A DNA stretch of 64,000 nucleotides from Anas platyrhynchos. Taxonomy: Eukaryota > Chordata > Aves > Anseriformes > Anatidae. Below are positions 1 to 12,400 of the stretch, one piece after another; positions within the stretch are counted from its first letter, which is position 1, and every line of letters begins with the position of its first letter. The stretch lies in assembly GCF_047663525.1 (NCBI RefSeq), contig NC_092603.1, positions 785,501 through 849,500 on the forward strand, read 5' to 3'. The notes under the pieces are model-generated. The model made no database searches. It was given only the letters and a program-made list of their open reading frames with translations, and was not told where the DNA came from. The position numbers were made by a program, and so were the translations under genes.

Positions 1-75
1 AGCCCCGCCCCTAATTTGCATAACCCCACCCACTTCGGATTTAAGCCCCGCCCACTGGGGTTAAGCCCCGCCCAC

Positions 76-3000
76 CTGTTTTTTGAGCTTTTTCTTCTCT
101 TTTTTGCTCACGCGGGCGTCGGGCTCGGCCTTCCTCCCGGCCTCCTCCTCCTCCTCCTCCTCGGAGACCTGCGGGGGGGCATTAGGACCCCTCCCCCCAC
201 CCTAAATCCCCCCTTCCGACCCCAAAATCCGCCCCCAGACCCCAAAATCCGCCCCCAAACCCCAAAATCCCCCCCCAGACCCCAAAATCCCCCATTCCCA
301 CCCCAAAATTTCCCCCTTCTTACAGCCTCGTCGCCCTTCTGGCGCTCTTCGGCCTCCTCCTCTTCCTCCTCTTCATCCCCCAGAGCCGAAAATTTATTCT
401 GGGGGGGGGAAATTTGGGGTCAAAAAGGCCCCACCCTATAAAAATTTTAGGGTTTTTTTATAGGGTCGCCCCCTCCCCGGCCTCACCTTCCCCCCTTTGG
501 GGCCAGCGTCTTCCTCGGAGCCTTCATCCTCCTCCTCCTCGGCTGCTTTTCCCTGCTGGGGGGGGATTTATGGGGTCAGACCCCCTTTTTTAGGATCCCC
601 CCGACCCTAAATGCGCCACCCCCCCGGCCCTAAATGTGTCCCCCCCCCCCTCACCGGCCTCCTGCCCTTGTTCTTCTCGTTCTTGCGGTTCTTCTTCTTC
701 CTCCCGTCCTCCTCTTCCTCCTTCTGCGAAAATAGGGTCATTTGGGGCCCCCACCCCAAAAAAATCCTATAATTTTGGGGTCTTTCCCCCCCCCAAACCT
801 TGTTGCTCTTCCCTTTCCCCGCCCGGGGCCCTTCGGCCTCCTCCTCCTCCTCCTCCTCGCTCTGCTCCTGGTTCAGCGCCGCGAAGACGTTGCCGCCCTA
901 CAAGAAACCCCAAAAACCTCCTTTTTTGCCCCATTTCTGGGTCCCCCCAACCCCCCCCTGCCCTCCTTTGACAGGATTTCCCCCCATTTTGACAGAATTT
1001 CCCCCATTTTTCATAAAATTTCCCCCATTTTTAACACTTTTCCCCCATTTTGGGGCCCCAAACCCCCTTTTCCCACCCCGCTCCTCCTTTTAGGGTTTTA
1101 GGGTCCCCCCCCCTTTGAACACTTCTCCCAGTTGTAAAAAATCCCCATTTTTATCCAAATTTGGGGTTTTTACCCCCAATTTTCCTGTCCTGATTTGGAG
1201 TTCCTTCTCCCTAGTATTTAGGGTTCCCTTCCCCAATCTTTGGGGTCCCCCCCCAGGTATTTGGGGTCCCCTCAGTATTCCCCCCCCAATATTTTGGGGT
1301 TCCCCTCCAACATTTGGGGTCCTCTCCCCCGATATTTAGGATCCCCACCCCAATATTTGCCCCCCCCAATATTTAGGATCCCCTCCCCCCAATATTTGGG
1401 GTCCCCCCCAAACATTTGGGGTCTGCCCCCCTATATTTGCCCCCCCCCACTTTTTAGGGCCCCCTCCCACAATATTTAGGATCCCCCCCGATATTTAGGA
1501 CCCCCTCCCCATGACATTTGGGTCCCCCCCTATATTTTGGGGTCCCCCCCAAACATTTAGGGCCCCCACTCACCTTCCTCCTCCTCCCCCCTTTCCTCGG
1601 GGCTGGCGCTTGTGGGGGGAAAACCCCAAAAAAGAAAAAGAAAGAGTGGGAAAAAAGGGTTCAAAAAAAAAGGAAAAAAAAGGGGAAAAAAAAGAGGAAT
1701 AAAGGGGAAAAAAAGAGGAAAAAGGAAGAAAAAAGGAAAAAAGAGGAAAAAAGAAAAAAGAGGGGGGAAAAGGGAAAAAAGAAAAAAAGGGGCAAAAAGG
1801 GGAAAAAAAGAGAAAGAAAAAGGGAAAAAAAGGGAAAAGAGCATAAAAAAGGGGAAAGGGGAAAAGAGGGGGAAAAAAGGGGAAAAGAGGGGGGAAAAAG
1901 GGGAAAAGAGGGGGGAAAAGGGGGAAAAGAGGGGGGAAAAGGGAAAAGAGGGGGAAAAACAGGAAAAGAGGGGGAAAAAAGAGGAAAAATGGGGAAAAGG
2001 GGGGAAAAAAGAAGGAAAAAAGAGGAAAAAGGGAAAAAAAGGGGAAAAAGGGGAGGAAAAAGGGGGAAAAAAAGGGGGAAAAAGGGGAAGAAAAAGGGAA
2101 AAAAGAGGAAGAAAAACGGAAAAAAGAGGAAGAAAAAAGGAAAAGAGGAAGAAAAAGGGATAAAAAGGGAAAAGAGGGGAAAAAAGGGAAAAGAGGAAAA
2201 AGGGAAAAAAAGGGGGAAAAAGGGGAAAAAGGGGGGAAAAAAGGGGGAAAAGGGAAGAAAAAGAGGGGAAAAAGAAAAAAAGAGGAAGAAAAAGGGAAAA
2301 AGAGGAAGAAAAAGGGAAAAAAGAGGAAGAAAAAGGGAAAAAGAGGAAGAAAAAGGAAAAAAGAGGAAGAAAAAGGGAAGAAAAAGGGAAAAAAAGGAAA
2401 AAAAAGGGAAAAAAGGGAAAAAAATCAACACCAAACCGTCGAGCTGCACCCCCCGCCCAGAGCGCCCCCCCCAGGGGCTGGCGACGCTCCGGGCGGGATG
2501 AGGAAGATGAGGATGATGAAGGGGGGGGGGGGGGGGGGGGAGCCTTCGGCCTCACCTTCCTCCTCCTCCTCCTCTTCCTCGGCTGGCGGCCGCCAGCTCG
2601 CGCAGCCTCCGGCTCAGCTCCTCCTCCTCGGGCTCAGGCTCGGCCCCGGGGCGCCGCCGCTCCTTGCGCCGCTCCCGCTTCCTCCGGGAGGCCTGGGGGG
2701 GGAGAACTCGTTAATTAACTTGCTAATTAACCCCTTAATTAGCCCCTTAATTAGCCCTTTAATTAGCCCCAAACGCTCGGTGTCATCGCGTCCCCCCCAG
2801 CCCCACCCTACTGCCACCCCCATCCCTTACCCCACCCCTTAGCCCCGCCCCCTAATTAGCCCCGCCCCTTAATTAACCACACCCCCTAATTAGCCACACC
2901 CTCCTTAATTAGCCACGCCCCCCTAATTAGCGCTAACGAACCTTCTACCCCCATCCTTTAGCTCCGACCCCCTTTAGGCTTATCCCCCTTTAGCCATGCC

Positions 3001-6000
3001 CCCTTAGGCCACGCCCCTTAATTAGCCATGTTCCCCTTAATTAGCCACGCCTCCCTAATTAGCCACACCCCCCTAATTAGCACTAACAAACCTTCTACCC
3101 CCATCCCATACCCCACCCCTTAGCTCTGCCCCCTTTAGGCTCCTCCCCTTAGCCACGCCCCCATTTGGCCACGCCCCCTTAATTAGCCACGCCCCCTAAT
3201 TAGCCACGCCCTCCTTAATTAGCCACGCCCCCCTGATTAGCGCTAACGAACCTTCTACCCCCATCCTTTAGCTCCGACCCCCTTTAGGCTCATCCCCCTT
3301 TAGCCATGCCCCCTTAGGCCACGCCCCTTAATTAGCCACGCCCCTTAATTAGCCATGTTCCCCTTAATTAGCCACGCCTCCCTAATTAGCCACACCCCCT
3401 TAATTAGCGCTAACGAACCTTCTATCCCCATCCCTTACCCCACCCCTTAGCTCCGCCCCCTTTTAGGCTCCCCCCCTTTTGGCTCCTCCTCCTTTAGGCC
3501 ACTCCCCCTTAATTAGCCACACCCCTAATTAGCCCCGCCCCCCTAATTAGCCCCGCCCCCTTAATTAGCGCTAACGAACCTGCTGGGGCTGCGCTTCCTT
3601 CTCGGGGGGCGGCGGGGCCTCGCTGGGGGCCGGCTTCTCGTCCTCCGCCAGCTCCTCGAAGAACTTTTGGGGGGCAAAGGTCAAAGGTCAGGGGTCAGGG
3701 TTAGGGTTTAGGGTCAGGGTCAGGGTTTAGGGTCAGGGTTTAGGGTTTAGGGTCAGTTTTTGGGGTCAGGGGTCAGGGTTTGGGGTCAGAGCTCACCGAT
3801 TTCTTCCCCCGCCGGTCCTTGCGGCCCTTCTTCACCGGTTGCTCTGTGGGGGGGGATTAATGGGGTCAGCGGCCCCAAAGGGATCCACTTTGGCCCCGTA
3901 GGGATCCACCCCGACCCCATAGGGATCCCCCCTGACCCCATAGGGATCCCCCCACCTCCTCGCCCCATAGGGATCCGCTCTGACCCCAAAGGGATCCACC
4001 CCGGTCCCGTAGGGATCCACCTACCCGCTCCTTACCCCATAGGGATCCCCCCCCTCACCCCATAGGGATCCACCTCGACCCCATAAGGGATCCCCCCTGA
4101 TCCCTAAGGGATCCACCACCCCCCTCACGCCCCATAGGGATCCACTCTGACCCCATAGGGATCCACCCCCCTCCTCACGCCCCATAGGGATCCACCCCAA
4201 CCCTATAGGGATCTGCCCTAACCCTATAGGGATCCACTCACCCCATAGGGATCCACTCTGACCCCCTAAGGGATCCCCCCCTCCTCCTCACGCCCCATAG
4301 GGACCCACCCCAACCCTATAGGGATCTGCCCTGACCCCATAGGGATCCACCCACCCCCTCCTCACCCCATGGGGTCCACCCAGATCCCCTAAGGGATCCA
4401 CCTCACCCCCACCCCACAGGGATCTATGAGGATAGATCCCTGTGGGGTGGGGGTGATCCCTGACCCTATAAGGATCCACCTCAACCCCATAGGGATCCCC
4501 CCGTCACCCCATAGGAATCCCCACCCCCTCCTCAGACCCCATAGGGATCCACCCGCCCCCTCCTCACGCCATAGGGATCCACCCTGACTCCTTAAGGGAT
4601 CCACCCCCTCCTCCATCACCCCATAGGGATCCACTCTGATCCCCTCAGGAATCCACCACCCTCCTCATGCCTCATAGGGATCCACCTTGACCCCATAGGG
4701 ATCCACTCTGACCCCATAGGGATCCACCACCCCTCCTCACCCCATAGGGATCCACCCAGATCCCCTAAGGGATCCACACCCCCTCACCCCATAGGGATCC
4801 ACCCCAACCCCATAGGAATCCCCCCACCTCCTCCTGACCCCATAGGGATCCCCCCTGACCCCATAGGGATCCCCCCACCTCCTCCTCATCCCATAGGGAT
4901 CCACCCTGACCCCATAGGGATCCACCTCGCCCCCACCCCATAGGGATCCCCCCTGACCCCAAAGGGATCCACCCGCCCCCTCCTCACCCCACAGGAATCC
5001 ACCCTGACCCCATAGGGATCCCCCCCCTCCTCCGTCACCCCATAGGGATCCACTCCAACCCCATAGGGATCCACCCCGACCCCCATAGGGATTCCCCCAC
5101 CTCCTCCTCACCCCATAGGGATCCCCCCTGACCCCAAAGGGATCCACCCGCCCCCTCCTCACCCCATAGGGATCCACCCTGACCCTATAAGGACCCACCC
5201 CCACCCCATAGGGATCCCCCCTGTCACCCCATAGGGATCCACCCCAACCCCTAAGCGATCCACCACCCTCCTCACACCCCACAGGGATCCACCCTGACCC
5301 CATAGGGATTCCCCCACCTCCTCCTCACCCCATAGGGATCCCCCTGACCCCATAGGGATCCACCCACCCCCTCCTCACCCCACAGGAATCCACCCTGACC
5401 CCATAGGGATCCCCCCCCTCCTCCGTCACCCCATAGGGATCCACTCTGACCCCATAGGGATCCACCATCCTCCTCACGCCCCATAGGGATCCACTCCCAC
5501 CTCCTCACCCCATAGGGATCCACCCAGAACCCCTAAGGGATCCACCTCACCCCCACCCCACAGGGATCCACCCTGTCACCCCATAGAGATCCACTCTGGC
5601 CCCATAGGGATCCCTGCCCCCCCCCTCACCCCATAGGGATCCACCGTGACCCCATATGGATCCACCCAGATCCCCTAAGGGATCCACCCCCTCCTCCATC
5701 ACCCCATAGGGATCTACCTCAACCCCATAGGGATCCCCCCTGACCCCAAAGGGATCCACCCGCCCCCCCCCTCACCCCATAGGGATCCACCCTGACCCTA
5801 TAAGGACCCACCCCCACCCCAGAGGGATCTACCTCGACCCCATAGTGATCCCCGCCCCCCCCCCCTCACCCCATAACCCCCCCCCCTCCCCCCATAGCGA
5901 TCTCCCCCCTCCCCCCTGCCCCCCCCCACCAGGGATCCCCTCCCCCCCCATAGGGATCCACTGCCCCTCCCCCCCCCCAACCCCCCTCCCCCCCCCATTT

Positions 6001-6120
6001 TCCCCCCCCCCCTCCCCCTCCCCCTCCCCCTCCCCGCCCCCCCCCGGCCTCACCCTGCCCCTCGCCCTCCCCCCGCCATTCCTCCTGCCGGGCCGCCGCC
6101 GGCCGAGCTCCCTTCGGCAT
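76..6120 (-). CDS. ABCF1: ABCF1 (ABC50), N-terminal part, runs off left edge
   Basis: ABCF1 is a cytosolic ABC-F ATPase without membrane domains that binds eIF2 and ribosomes in translation initiation. Only the acidic/basic N-terminal region is here; both ABC cassettes lie beyond base 1. Exons in transcript order: 6120-6054, 3843-3797, 3663-3580, 2692-2556, 1608-1574, 897-799, 723-655, 555-487, 398-324, 168-76. All have AG/GT borders and matching phases. Diagnostic stretches against the human protein as I recall it: MPKGARP start, VKKGRKDRRGKK, FFEELAEDEK, GGNVFAALNQEQSEEEE, NKFSALGDEEEE, SKKEKKKLKKQ. Exon 2692-2556 begins in frame (RRKRERRKERRR) but must leave in another frame to reach the next exon (APAPRKGGRRRK). 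That implies one surplus base near 2581, either an assembly error or a real lesion. The gene is divergent from GNL1. Confidence 0.93.
960..1573. repeat. ABCF1 intron minisatellite
   Basis: Tandem CCCCAATATTTGGGGTCCCC-like units of about 20-30 bp, pyrimidine-rich on the plus strand. No coding exon seen. Confidence 0.7.
1622..2424. repeat. 800-bp polypurine tract (GGGGAAAAA)n
   Basis: Almost uninterrupted purines on the plus strand. On the ABCF1 sense strand it is a polypyrimidine tract ending right before the 3' splice site of exon 1608-1574. The open frames across it are composition artefacts. Confidence 0.9.
2705..3579. repeat. ABCF1 intron array (TTAATTAGCCACGCCC)n with donor copies
   Basis: Short TTAATTAGCC units nested in a higher-order unit of about 150-168 bp. 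Each higher-order unit carries GCGCTAACGAACC at about 2930, 3080 (one variant base), 3240 and 3408. The same motif at 3569-3580 is the real ABCF1 donor (minus strand CAG|GTTCGTTAGC). Confidence 0.85.
3676..3790. repeat. Short (GGGTCAGGGTTTA) array
   Basis: About 115 bp of GGGTTAGGG/GGGTTTAGGGTCAGG units between two ABCF1 exons. It is telomere-like only in composition. Confidence 0.6.
3850..5870. repeat. 2-kb (CCCCATAGGGATCCAC)n minisatellite in ABCF1 intron 1
   Basis: About 100 degenerate copies of a 17-24 bp unit, most with a GGATCC site, grading into plain C-rich DNA up to 6050. It fills ABCF1 intron 1; the ORFs inside are artefacts. Confidence 0.9.
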
Positions 6121-6438
6121 GGCCGGGCGCCTGCGCACTGCGCCTGCGCGACCACCGAGACGAGCCTAGAGCGCCGCTCCCACTTCCGGTCCTCCACGCC
6201 GCTCCGCCTCTCCCATTGGCTCGCCGCCTCTAAGTCCCTCCCCTTCTCCGGCCGAGCCACGCTCCCATTGGCTCCTCCCCGCCCTTCATCCCGCCCCTCC
6301 CTGAGGTGATCTCCTCTCCCATTGGCTGCCGCGCGGCTTCCCTCTCGCCGCCCCCCCATTGGCCCGCGCGAGACCACGTGCCCCGCAGGACGCGATCCAA
6401 TTGGCCGAGGCTGGCCCCGCCCCCTGAGCTTTCCCGGC
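6121..6438. promoter_or_regulatory. Bidirectional CpG promoter of ABCF1 and GNL1
   Basis: The 318 bp between the two divergent start codons form a TATA-less CpG island. It carries five CCAAT boxes (ATTGG at 6215, 6267, 6321 and 6358; CCAATTGG at 6397), an E-box CACGTG at 6375-6380 and an ETS-type ACTTCCGGT near 6182. This is the usual build of a housekeeping bidirectional promoter driven by NF-Y and ETS factors. Human PRR3, which lies between GNL1 and ABCF1, is not seen here. Confidence 0.75.
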
Positions 6439-9400
6439 ATGCCCCGCAAGCGGCCGTTCAGCGCCAAGCAGAAGCGGCAGCAGCTGAAGGAGCGGCGGGA
6501 GCGGCGGAGGGGCGGTGAGGGGGGGGGCGAGGCCCCGGGGGGGGCTTCGAGGGGGTTTTAGGGGCTTGGGGGAGGGGCTTTTAGGGGCCTGGGGGGGGCC
6601 TCGAGGGGCCTGGGGGGCGGTTGAGGGGTCTGGGGGGGGCCTGGGGGGGGCTGGGGGGGTTGAGGGGCCGGGGGGGGTCTTTAGGGGCCGGGGGGGGCTT
6701 TTGAGGGCCTATGGGGGGCTTTGGGGGGGCTTTGAGGGGCTTTGAGGGGCCGGGGGGGGGGTTTGGGGGTCTTGGGGTGGCTGGGGGGGGTTTTGAGGGG
6801 TCTTTTAGGGGCCTTGGGGGGGGTTTAGGGGCCGGGGGGGGGGTTAGGGGACCCGGGGGGCTTTGAGGGGCTTGGGGGGGGGGTTAGGGGCCGGGGGGGG
6901 GGTTTAGGGGCTTGGGAGGGGCTTTTAGGGGCCTGGGGGGGGCCTCGAGGGGCCTGGGGGGCGGTTGAGGGGTCTGGGGGGGGCTGGGGGGGGTTGAGGG
7001 GCCGGGGGGGGGCCTGGGAGGGGCCGGGGGGGGCTTTTGAGGGCCTATGGGGGGCTTTGAGGGGCTTTGAGGGGCCTTGGGGGGGGTTTAGGGGCTGGGG
7101 GGGGCTTTGAGGGGTTTGGCGGGGGGGGGGGTTAGGGGCTTGGGGGGGGTTTAATGGCTTGGGGGGGGGTTAGGGGCCTGGGGGGGGCTTTGAGGGGTCT
7201 TTTAGGGGCCTGGGGGGGGGCTTTGAGGGGCCTTGGGGGGGAGTTGAGGGGCCGGGGGGGGGCTTTGAGGGGTTTTGGGGGTCTTTTAGGGGCCATGGGG
7301 GGGCTTTGAGGGACTTGGGGGGGGGGCTTAAAGGGGCTGGGGGGGGTTTAGGGCCTTGGGGGGGGGCTTTTAGGGGCTTGCGGGGGGGTTTTAGGGGCTT
7401 GGGGGGGGCCTCGAGGGGCCTTGGGAGGGGGTTTAGGAGTCGGGGTGGGCTTTGAGGGGTTTTGGGGGTATTTTAGGGGCCTTGGGGGGGGGTTAGGGGT
7501 CTTGGGGGGGGTTTGGGGACCGGGGGGGGGGGCTTTGAGGAGCCTGGGGGGGCCTTTGAGGGGTTTTGGGGGTCTTTTAGGGGCCTTGGGGGGGCTTTTG
7601 AGGGCCTGGGGGGGGGGTTGAGGGGCCTTGGGGGGGGTTTTGAGGGGCCTTGGGGGGGTTGGGGGGCTTGGGGGGGGCCTTTTAGGGCCCTTGGGGGGGG
7701 GGGGGTTGAGGGGCCTGGGGGGGACTTTTGGGGGCCTGGGGGGGGCTTTAGGGGCCTGGGGGGGGCTTTTGGGGGCCTTGGGGGGGGTTTAGGGGCCGGG
7801 GGGGGGCTTTGAGGGGGCTGGGGGGGGCTTTGGGGGGCCTTGGGGGGGGTTTAGGGGCCGGGGGGGGGGGGTTTAGGGGCTTGGGGGGGGCTTTGAGGGG
7901 CCTGGGGGGGTCTTTAGGGAACGAGGTGGGTTTTTAGGGGCCTGGGGGGGCTTTGAGGGGGGACTTGGGGATTTTGGGGTTGTTTTGGGGAACTTGAGGG
8001 GTCCTGGGGGGGTTGGGGGACTTTTGGGGGTGTCCCGGGGGGGGGTTGAGGGGGATTTGGGGGCTTTTGGGGTTGTCCAGGGAAGTTTGGGGGGGTCCTG
8101 GGGGGTGCTGGGGGGGATTTGGGGGCTTTTGGGGTTGCCTCAGGGAATTTAGGGGGGGGTCCCGGGGGGGTTGGGGGGCTTTGAGGGCGTTTTAGGGGCT
8201 TTTGGGGGGGGTCCTGGGAGACTGGGGGGGGACTTTGAGGGCTTTGGGGGGGGATCCTGGGGGTTTTGGGGGAGGCTTCGGGCGTTTTGGGGGAGTTTCA
8301 GGGGCTTTTGGGTAAGGGCTTGGGGTTTGGGGGGGCCTCAAGAGGTTGAGGGGGGTCCTGGGGCCTTTTGGGGGGGGCTTTGTGGGATTTTTAGTGCATC
8401 CCACAGCCTTTGGGGTCTTTTTGGGGGGGTCCTGAGGCCTTTCGGAGCGGTTTCGAGGGGCTTTTGGTGGCGTTTGGGGATTTTGGGGTGTTCCTGGGGG
8501 ATTTTGAAGGCTTTTAAAGGGGCTTTGGGAGCTTTTTGGGGTCTGACCCCCTTTTTTCCCCCGCCCAGATGCCCCCCAGGGGCCGGATTCTCACCCCGAA
8601 AGCCGCAGCGGGAGCCGGGAGCGGGGCAACGCCGCCCCCCCTACAGACCCTGGGGACCCATCCACGGCCCCACGCCGCCATGACCCCACCAGGTGACCCC
8701 AAAACCCCCCTGGGGGGGTGCCAACGACCCCCCCAGACCCTTTTTAAGACCCCAAATCTTTTTATAGGTTCCGGCTGCAGCTGGGGGGGCCGCGGGCTGA
8801 GGAGCTGGCGCGGCGGCGCCGCCGGGCGCAGGAGGAGCTCGTGGAGCTGCTCCCCGAAACCGCCCTCGAGCTCGACCCCGATACCATTTACGGGCCGGGT
8901 GAGACCCCAAAACGGGGCAAAAAAAGCTAAAAAAGGAGTTTTGGGGGCGTGAAGAGGGTCAGGATTTAGGATTTTTGGGTTTAGGGTTGGATTTCCCCCG
9001 CCGGCCGCCCTGGAGTTACGCCATGAGCCCCGAGGAGCTGCGGGGGAAGGAGGAGGCGGCTTTTGGGGTTTTTCTCGAGGCCCTAAAGGACCAACGGGGT
9101 CGCGACGGGGACGGGGACGTGGCACCCTTCGAGCACAACCTGGAGGTGAGCGCGGCGAGTTTGGGGTGAAAAAAGGGGATTTTGGGGCAGCGGGGGAGGA
9201 TTGGGGATGTGCGGGTTTAAGGGGGTGGAATGAGGAGGGATTGAGGGGGGTTGAGGGGATTTGGGGTGGGGTTTGGGGGTTTTGGGGGTTTTGGGGGGTG
9301 TTGAGGGGGTTTGGGGGAGGTTTTGGGGTGGTGAGGGGGTTTAGGGGGAGGTTTTGGGGTTTTGGAAAGGTTTGGGAGGAGCGTGGTGGGGGGATTTAGG

Positions 9401-12400
9401 AAATTTTGGGGGCGTTGAGGGGATTTGAAGGGTTTTTGGGGGTATTGAGGGGATTTGAAGGGTTTTTGGGGGTGTTGGGGGGGGCTTGGGGGGATTTGGG
9501 AGTTTTGGAAAGGTTTGGGAGGAGCGGGGTGTGTGGATTTGGGGGATTTTGAAGGGATTTGGGGGATTTTTTAGGGTTTTGAATAGGTTTGGAAGGAGGA
9601 AATGGGGAAAGTTGTGAGCTAAGGAAAGAAAAAAGAGGGGAAAAAGGGGGGAAAATGGGCCATTAGGATGCAAAATAACGAATTTTGGGGTATGTTTAGC
9701 GGTGTAGATGATCGAAAAGGGTTTGGGGATGAACAAAAAAACCCTAATTGAACCAAAAAACCTCTTTTTTTCCCCAAACAGACGTGGCGCCAGCTGTGGC
9801 GGGTGCTGGAGATGTCGGACGTCATCCTCCTCATCACGGACGCCCGGCACCCGGTGAGTTCCGTCCCCCCCCGGGGCGGGCTAAAACCCACCCCAAAACC
9901 CTAATTTTGTTTTTTTTTCCCCCAAAACAGGCTCTGAACGTGCCCCCCGCGCTGGCGAAGCACGTGACGGAGGATTTGGGGAAGGGTTTGGTGCTGATCC
10001 TAAATAAAATCGATCTCGCCCCCCCCTCCGTCGCCACCGCCTGGAGCCACCTCCTGCGCGCCCGCCTCCCCTCCGCCCGCGTCGTCCCCTTCACCTCCTC
10101 CCCCCGCCGACCCCAAAAGCCTGGTAGGAGCCCGAAAAGACCCTAAAAGCCTCGATTTTGGGGTCGCGGGGGTTATTTTGTTAATTTTTTGTCTGTTTTT
10201 TTATAGGGTTGCAGCGGAGGCAGCGGCGAGGGGGGGGTTGGAGCCGCGCTGTGGGGCCCTGGCAGCTGCTGGAGGCTTGCGAGAGCATCGTGGGGGGGGA
10301 AGGTGAGCGGGATCCCGAAGGTTTTGGGGTTTTTTTGGGGTGTTCTGTCGTCCTATAGGTGCTGTAGGGTGGCCCTGTGGGTATTATGGGATGTCCTGTG
10401 GCCCTATAGGTGCTATATGGGTGTTGTGGGGCGCCCTATGGTGCTGTAGGGTGGCCGCGTGGGTACTGTAGGGTGTCCCATGACCCTATAGATGCTATAG
10501 GGTGGCCATATAGGACCTGTGGGGTGTCCTATAGGTGCTGTAGGGTGGCCACGTGGGTATTATGGGATGTCTTGGGGTCTTATAGGTGCTATAGGGTGGC
10601 CATATGGGTGTTGTGGGGCGCCCCATGGTGCTGTAGGGTGGGTGTGTGGGTGCTGTAGGGTGTCCCATGACCCTATAGATGCTATAGGGTGGCCCTATAG
10701 AAGCTATGGGGTGTCCTATAGGTGCTGTAGGGTGGCCCTGTGGGTGTTGTGGGGTGTCCCATGACCCTATAGGTGCTGTAGGGTGGCCATATAGGAGCTA
10801 TGGGGTGTCCTGTGGTGCTATAGGGTGGCTATATGGATGCTGTGGGGTGTTTTGTGACCCTATAGGTGCTATAGGGTGGCCATATAGGAGCTATGGGGTG
10901 TCCAGTGGTGCTGTAGGGTGGCTGTGGGGTGTCTTGTGGCCCTATAGATGCTATAGGGTGGCCACGTGGGTATTTTGGGATGTCTTGTGGCCCTATAGGT
11001 GCTATAGGGTGGCTATAGGGGTGCTGGGGGGTGCCTTGGGGTGGTCCTATAGGTGTTGTGGGGTGTTCCGTGACCCTATAGGTGCTGTAGGGTGGCCATA
11101 TAGGAGCTATAGGGTGTCCCGTGGTGCTATAGGGTGGGTATATGGGTGCTGTGGGGTGTCTTGTGACCCTATAGATGCTGTAGGGTGGCCATGTGGGTAT
11201 TATGGGATGTCCTGTGGCCCTATAGGTACTATAGGGTGGCCATATGGGTGTTGTGGGGCGCCCCATGGTGCTGTAGGGTGGGTGTGTGGGTGCTGTAGGG
11301 TGTCCCATGACCCTATAGATGCTATAGGGTGGCCTTATAGAAGCTATGGGGTGTCCTATAGGTGCTGTAGGGTGGCCCTGTGGGTGTTGTGGGGTGTCCC
11401 ATGACCCTATAGGTGCTGTAGGGTGGCCATATAGGGGCTATGGGGTGTCCAGTGGTGCTGTAGGGTGGCTGTGGGGTGTCTTGTGGCCCTATAGGTGCTA
11501 TAGGGTGGCTATATGGGTGCTGGGGCGTGCCTTGGGGTGGTCCTATAGGTGTTGTGGGGTGTCCCGTGACCCTATAGGTGCTGTAGGGTGGCCATATAGG
11601 AGCTATGGGGTGTCCCGTGGTGCTATAGGGTGGGTATATGGGTGCTGTGGGGTGTCTTGTGACCCTATAGATGCTGTAGGGTGGCCATGTGGGTATTATG
11701 GGATGTCCTGTGGCCCTATAGGTACTATAGGGTGGCCATATGGGTGTTGTGGGGCGCGCAATGGTGCTGTAGGGTGGGTGTGTGGGTGCTGTAGGGTGTC
11801 CCATGACCCTATAGATGCTATAGGGTGGCCATATAGGACCTGTGGGGTGTCCTATAGGTGCTGTAGGGTGGCCACGTGGGTATTATGGGATGTCTTGGGG
11901 TCTTATAGGTGCTATAGGGTGGCCATATGGGTGTTGTGGGGCACCCCATGGTGCTGTAGGGTGGGTGTGTGGGTGCTGTAGGGTGGCCCATGACCCTATA
12001 GATGTTATAGGGTAGCCATATAGAAGCTATAGGGTGTCCTATAGGTGCTATAGGGTGGTTGTGTGGGTATTATGGGATGTCTTGTGACCCTATAGGTACT
12101 ATAGGGTGGCCCTATAGAAGCTATGGGGTGCCCTGTAGATGCTATAGGTTGGCCCTGTGGGTATTATGGGATGTCCTGTGACCCTATAGATACTATAGGG
12201 TGGCCATATAGAAGCTATGGGGTATCCTATAGGTACTATAGGATGGTTGTGTGGCTATTATGGGATGTCCCGTGACACTTTAGGGTATCCTGTGGTGCTG
12301 TAGGGGCCATATGGGGTGTCCCATGACCCTATAGATGCTATAGGGTGGCCCTATAGAAGCCATGGGGTGTCCTATAGGTACTATAGGGTGACCGTATGGG

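Noticed and set aside
1518-2555. Long Lys/Glu/Gly (+) and Phe/Pro/Leu (-) reading frames
   Set aside because: Pure composition effect of a (GGGGAAAAA)n tract in an ABCF1 intron; no start context, no homology, open in several frames at once.
3676-3790. Interstitial telomere repeat (GGGTTAGGG-like)
   Set aside because: Units mix GGGTCA, GGGTTTA and GGGTTA without a stable TTAGGG hexamer run; it is one more intronic array.
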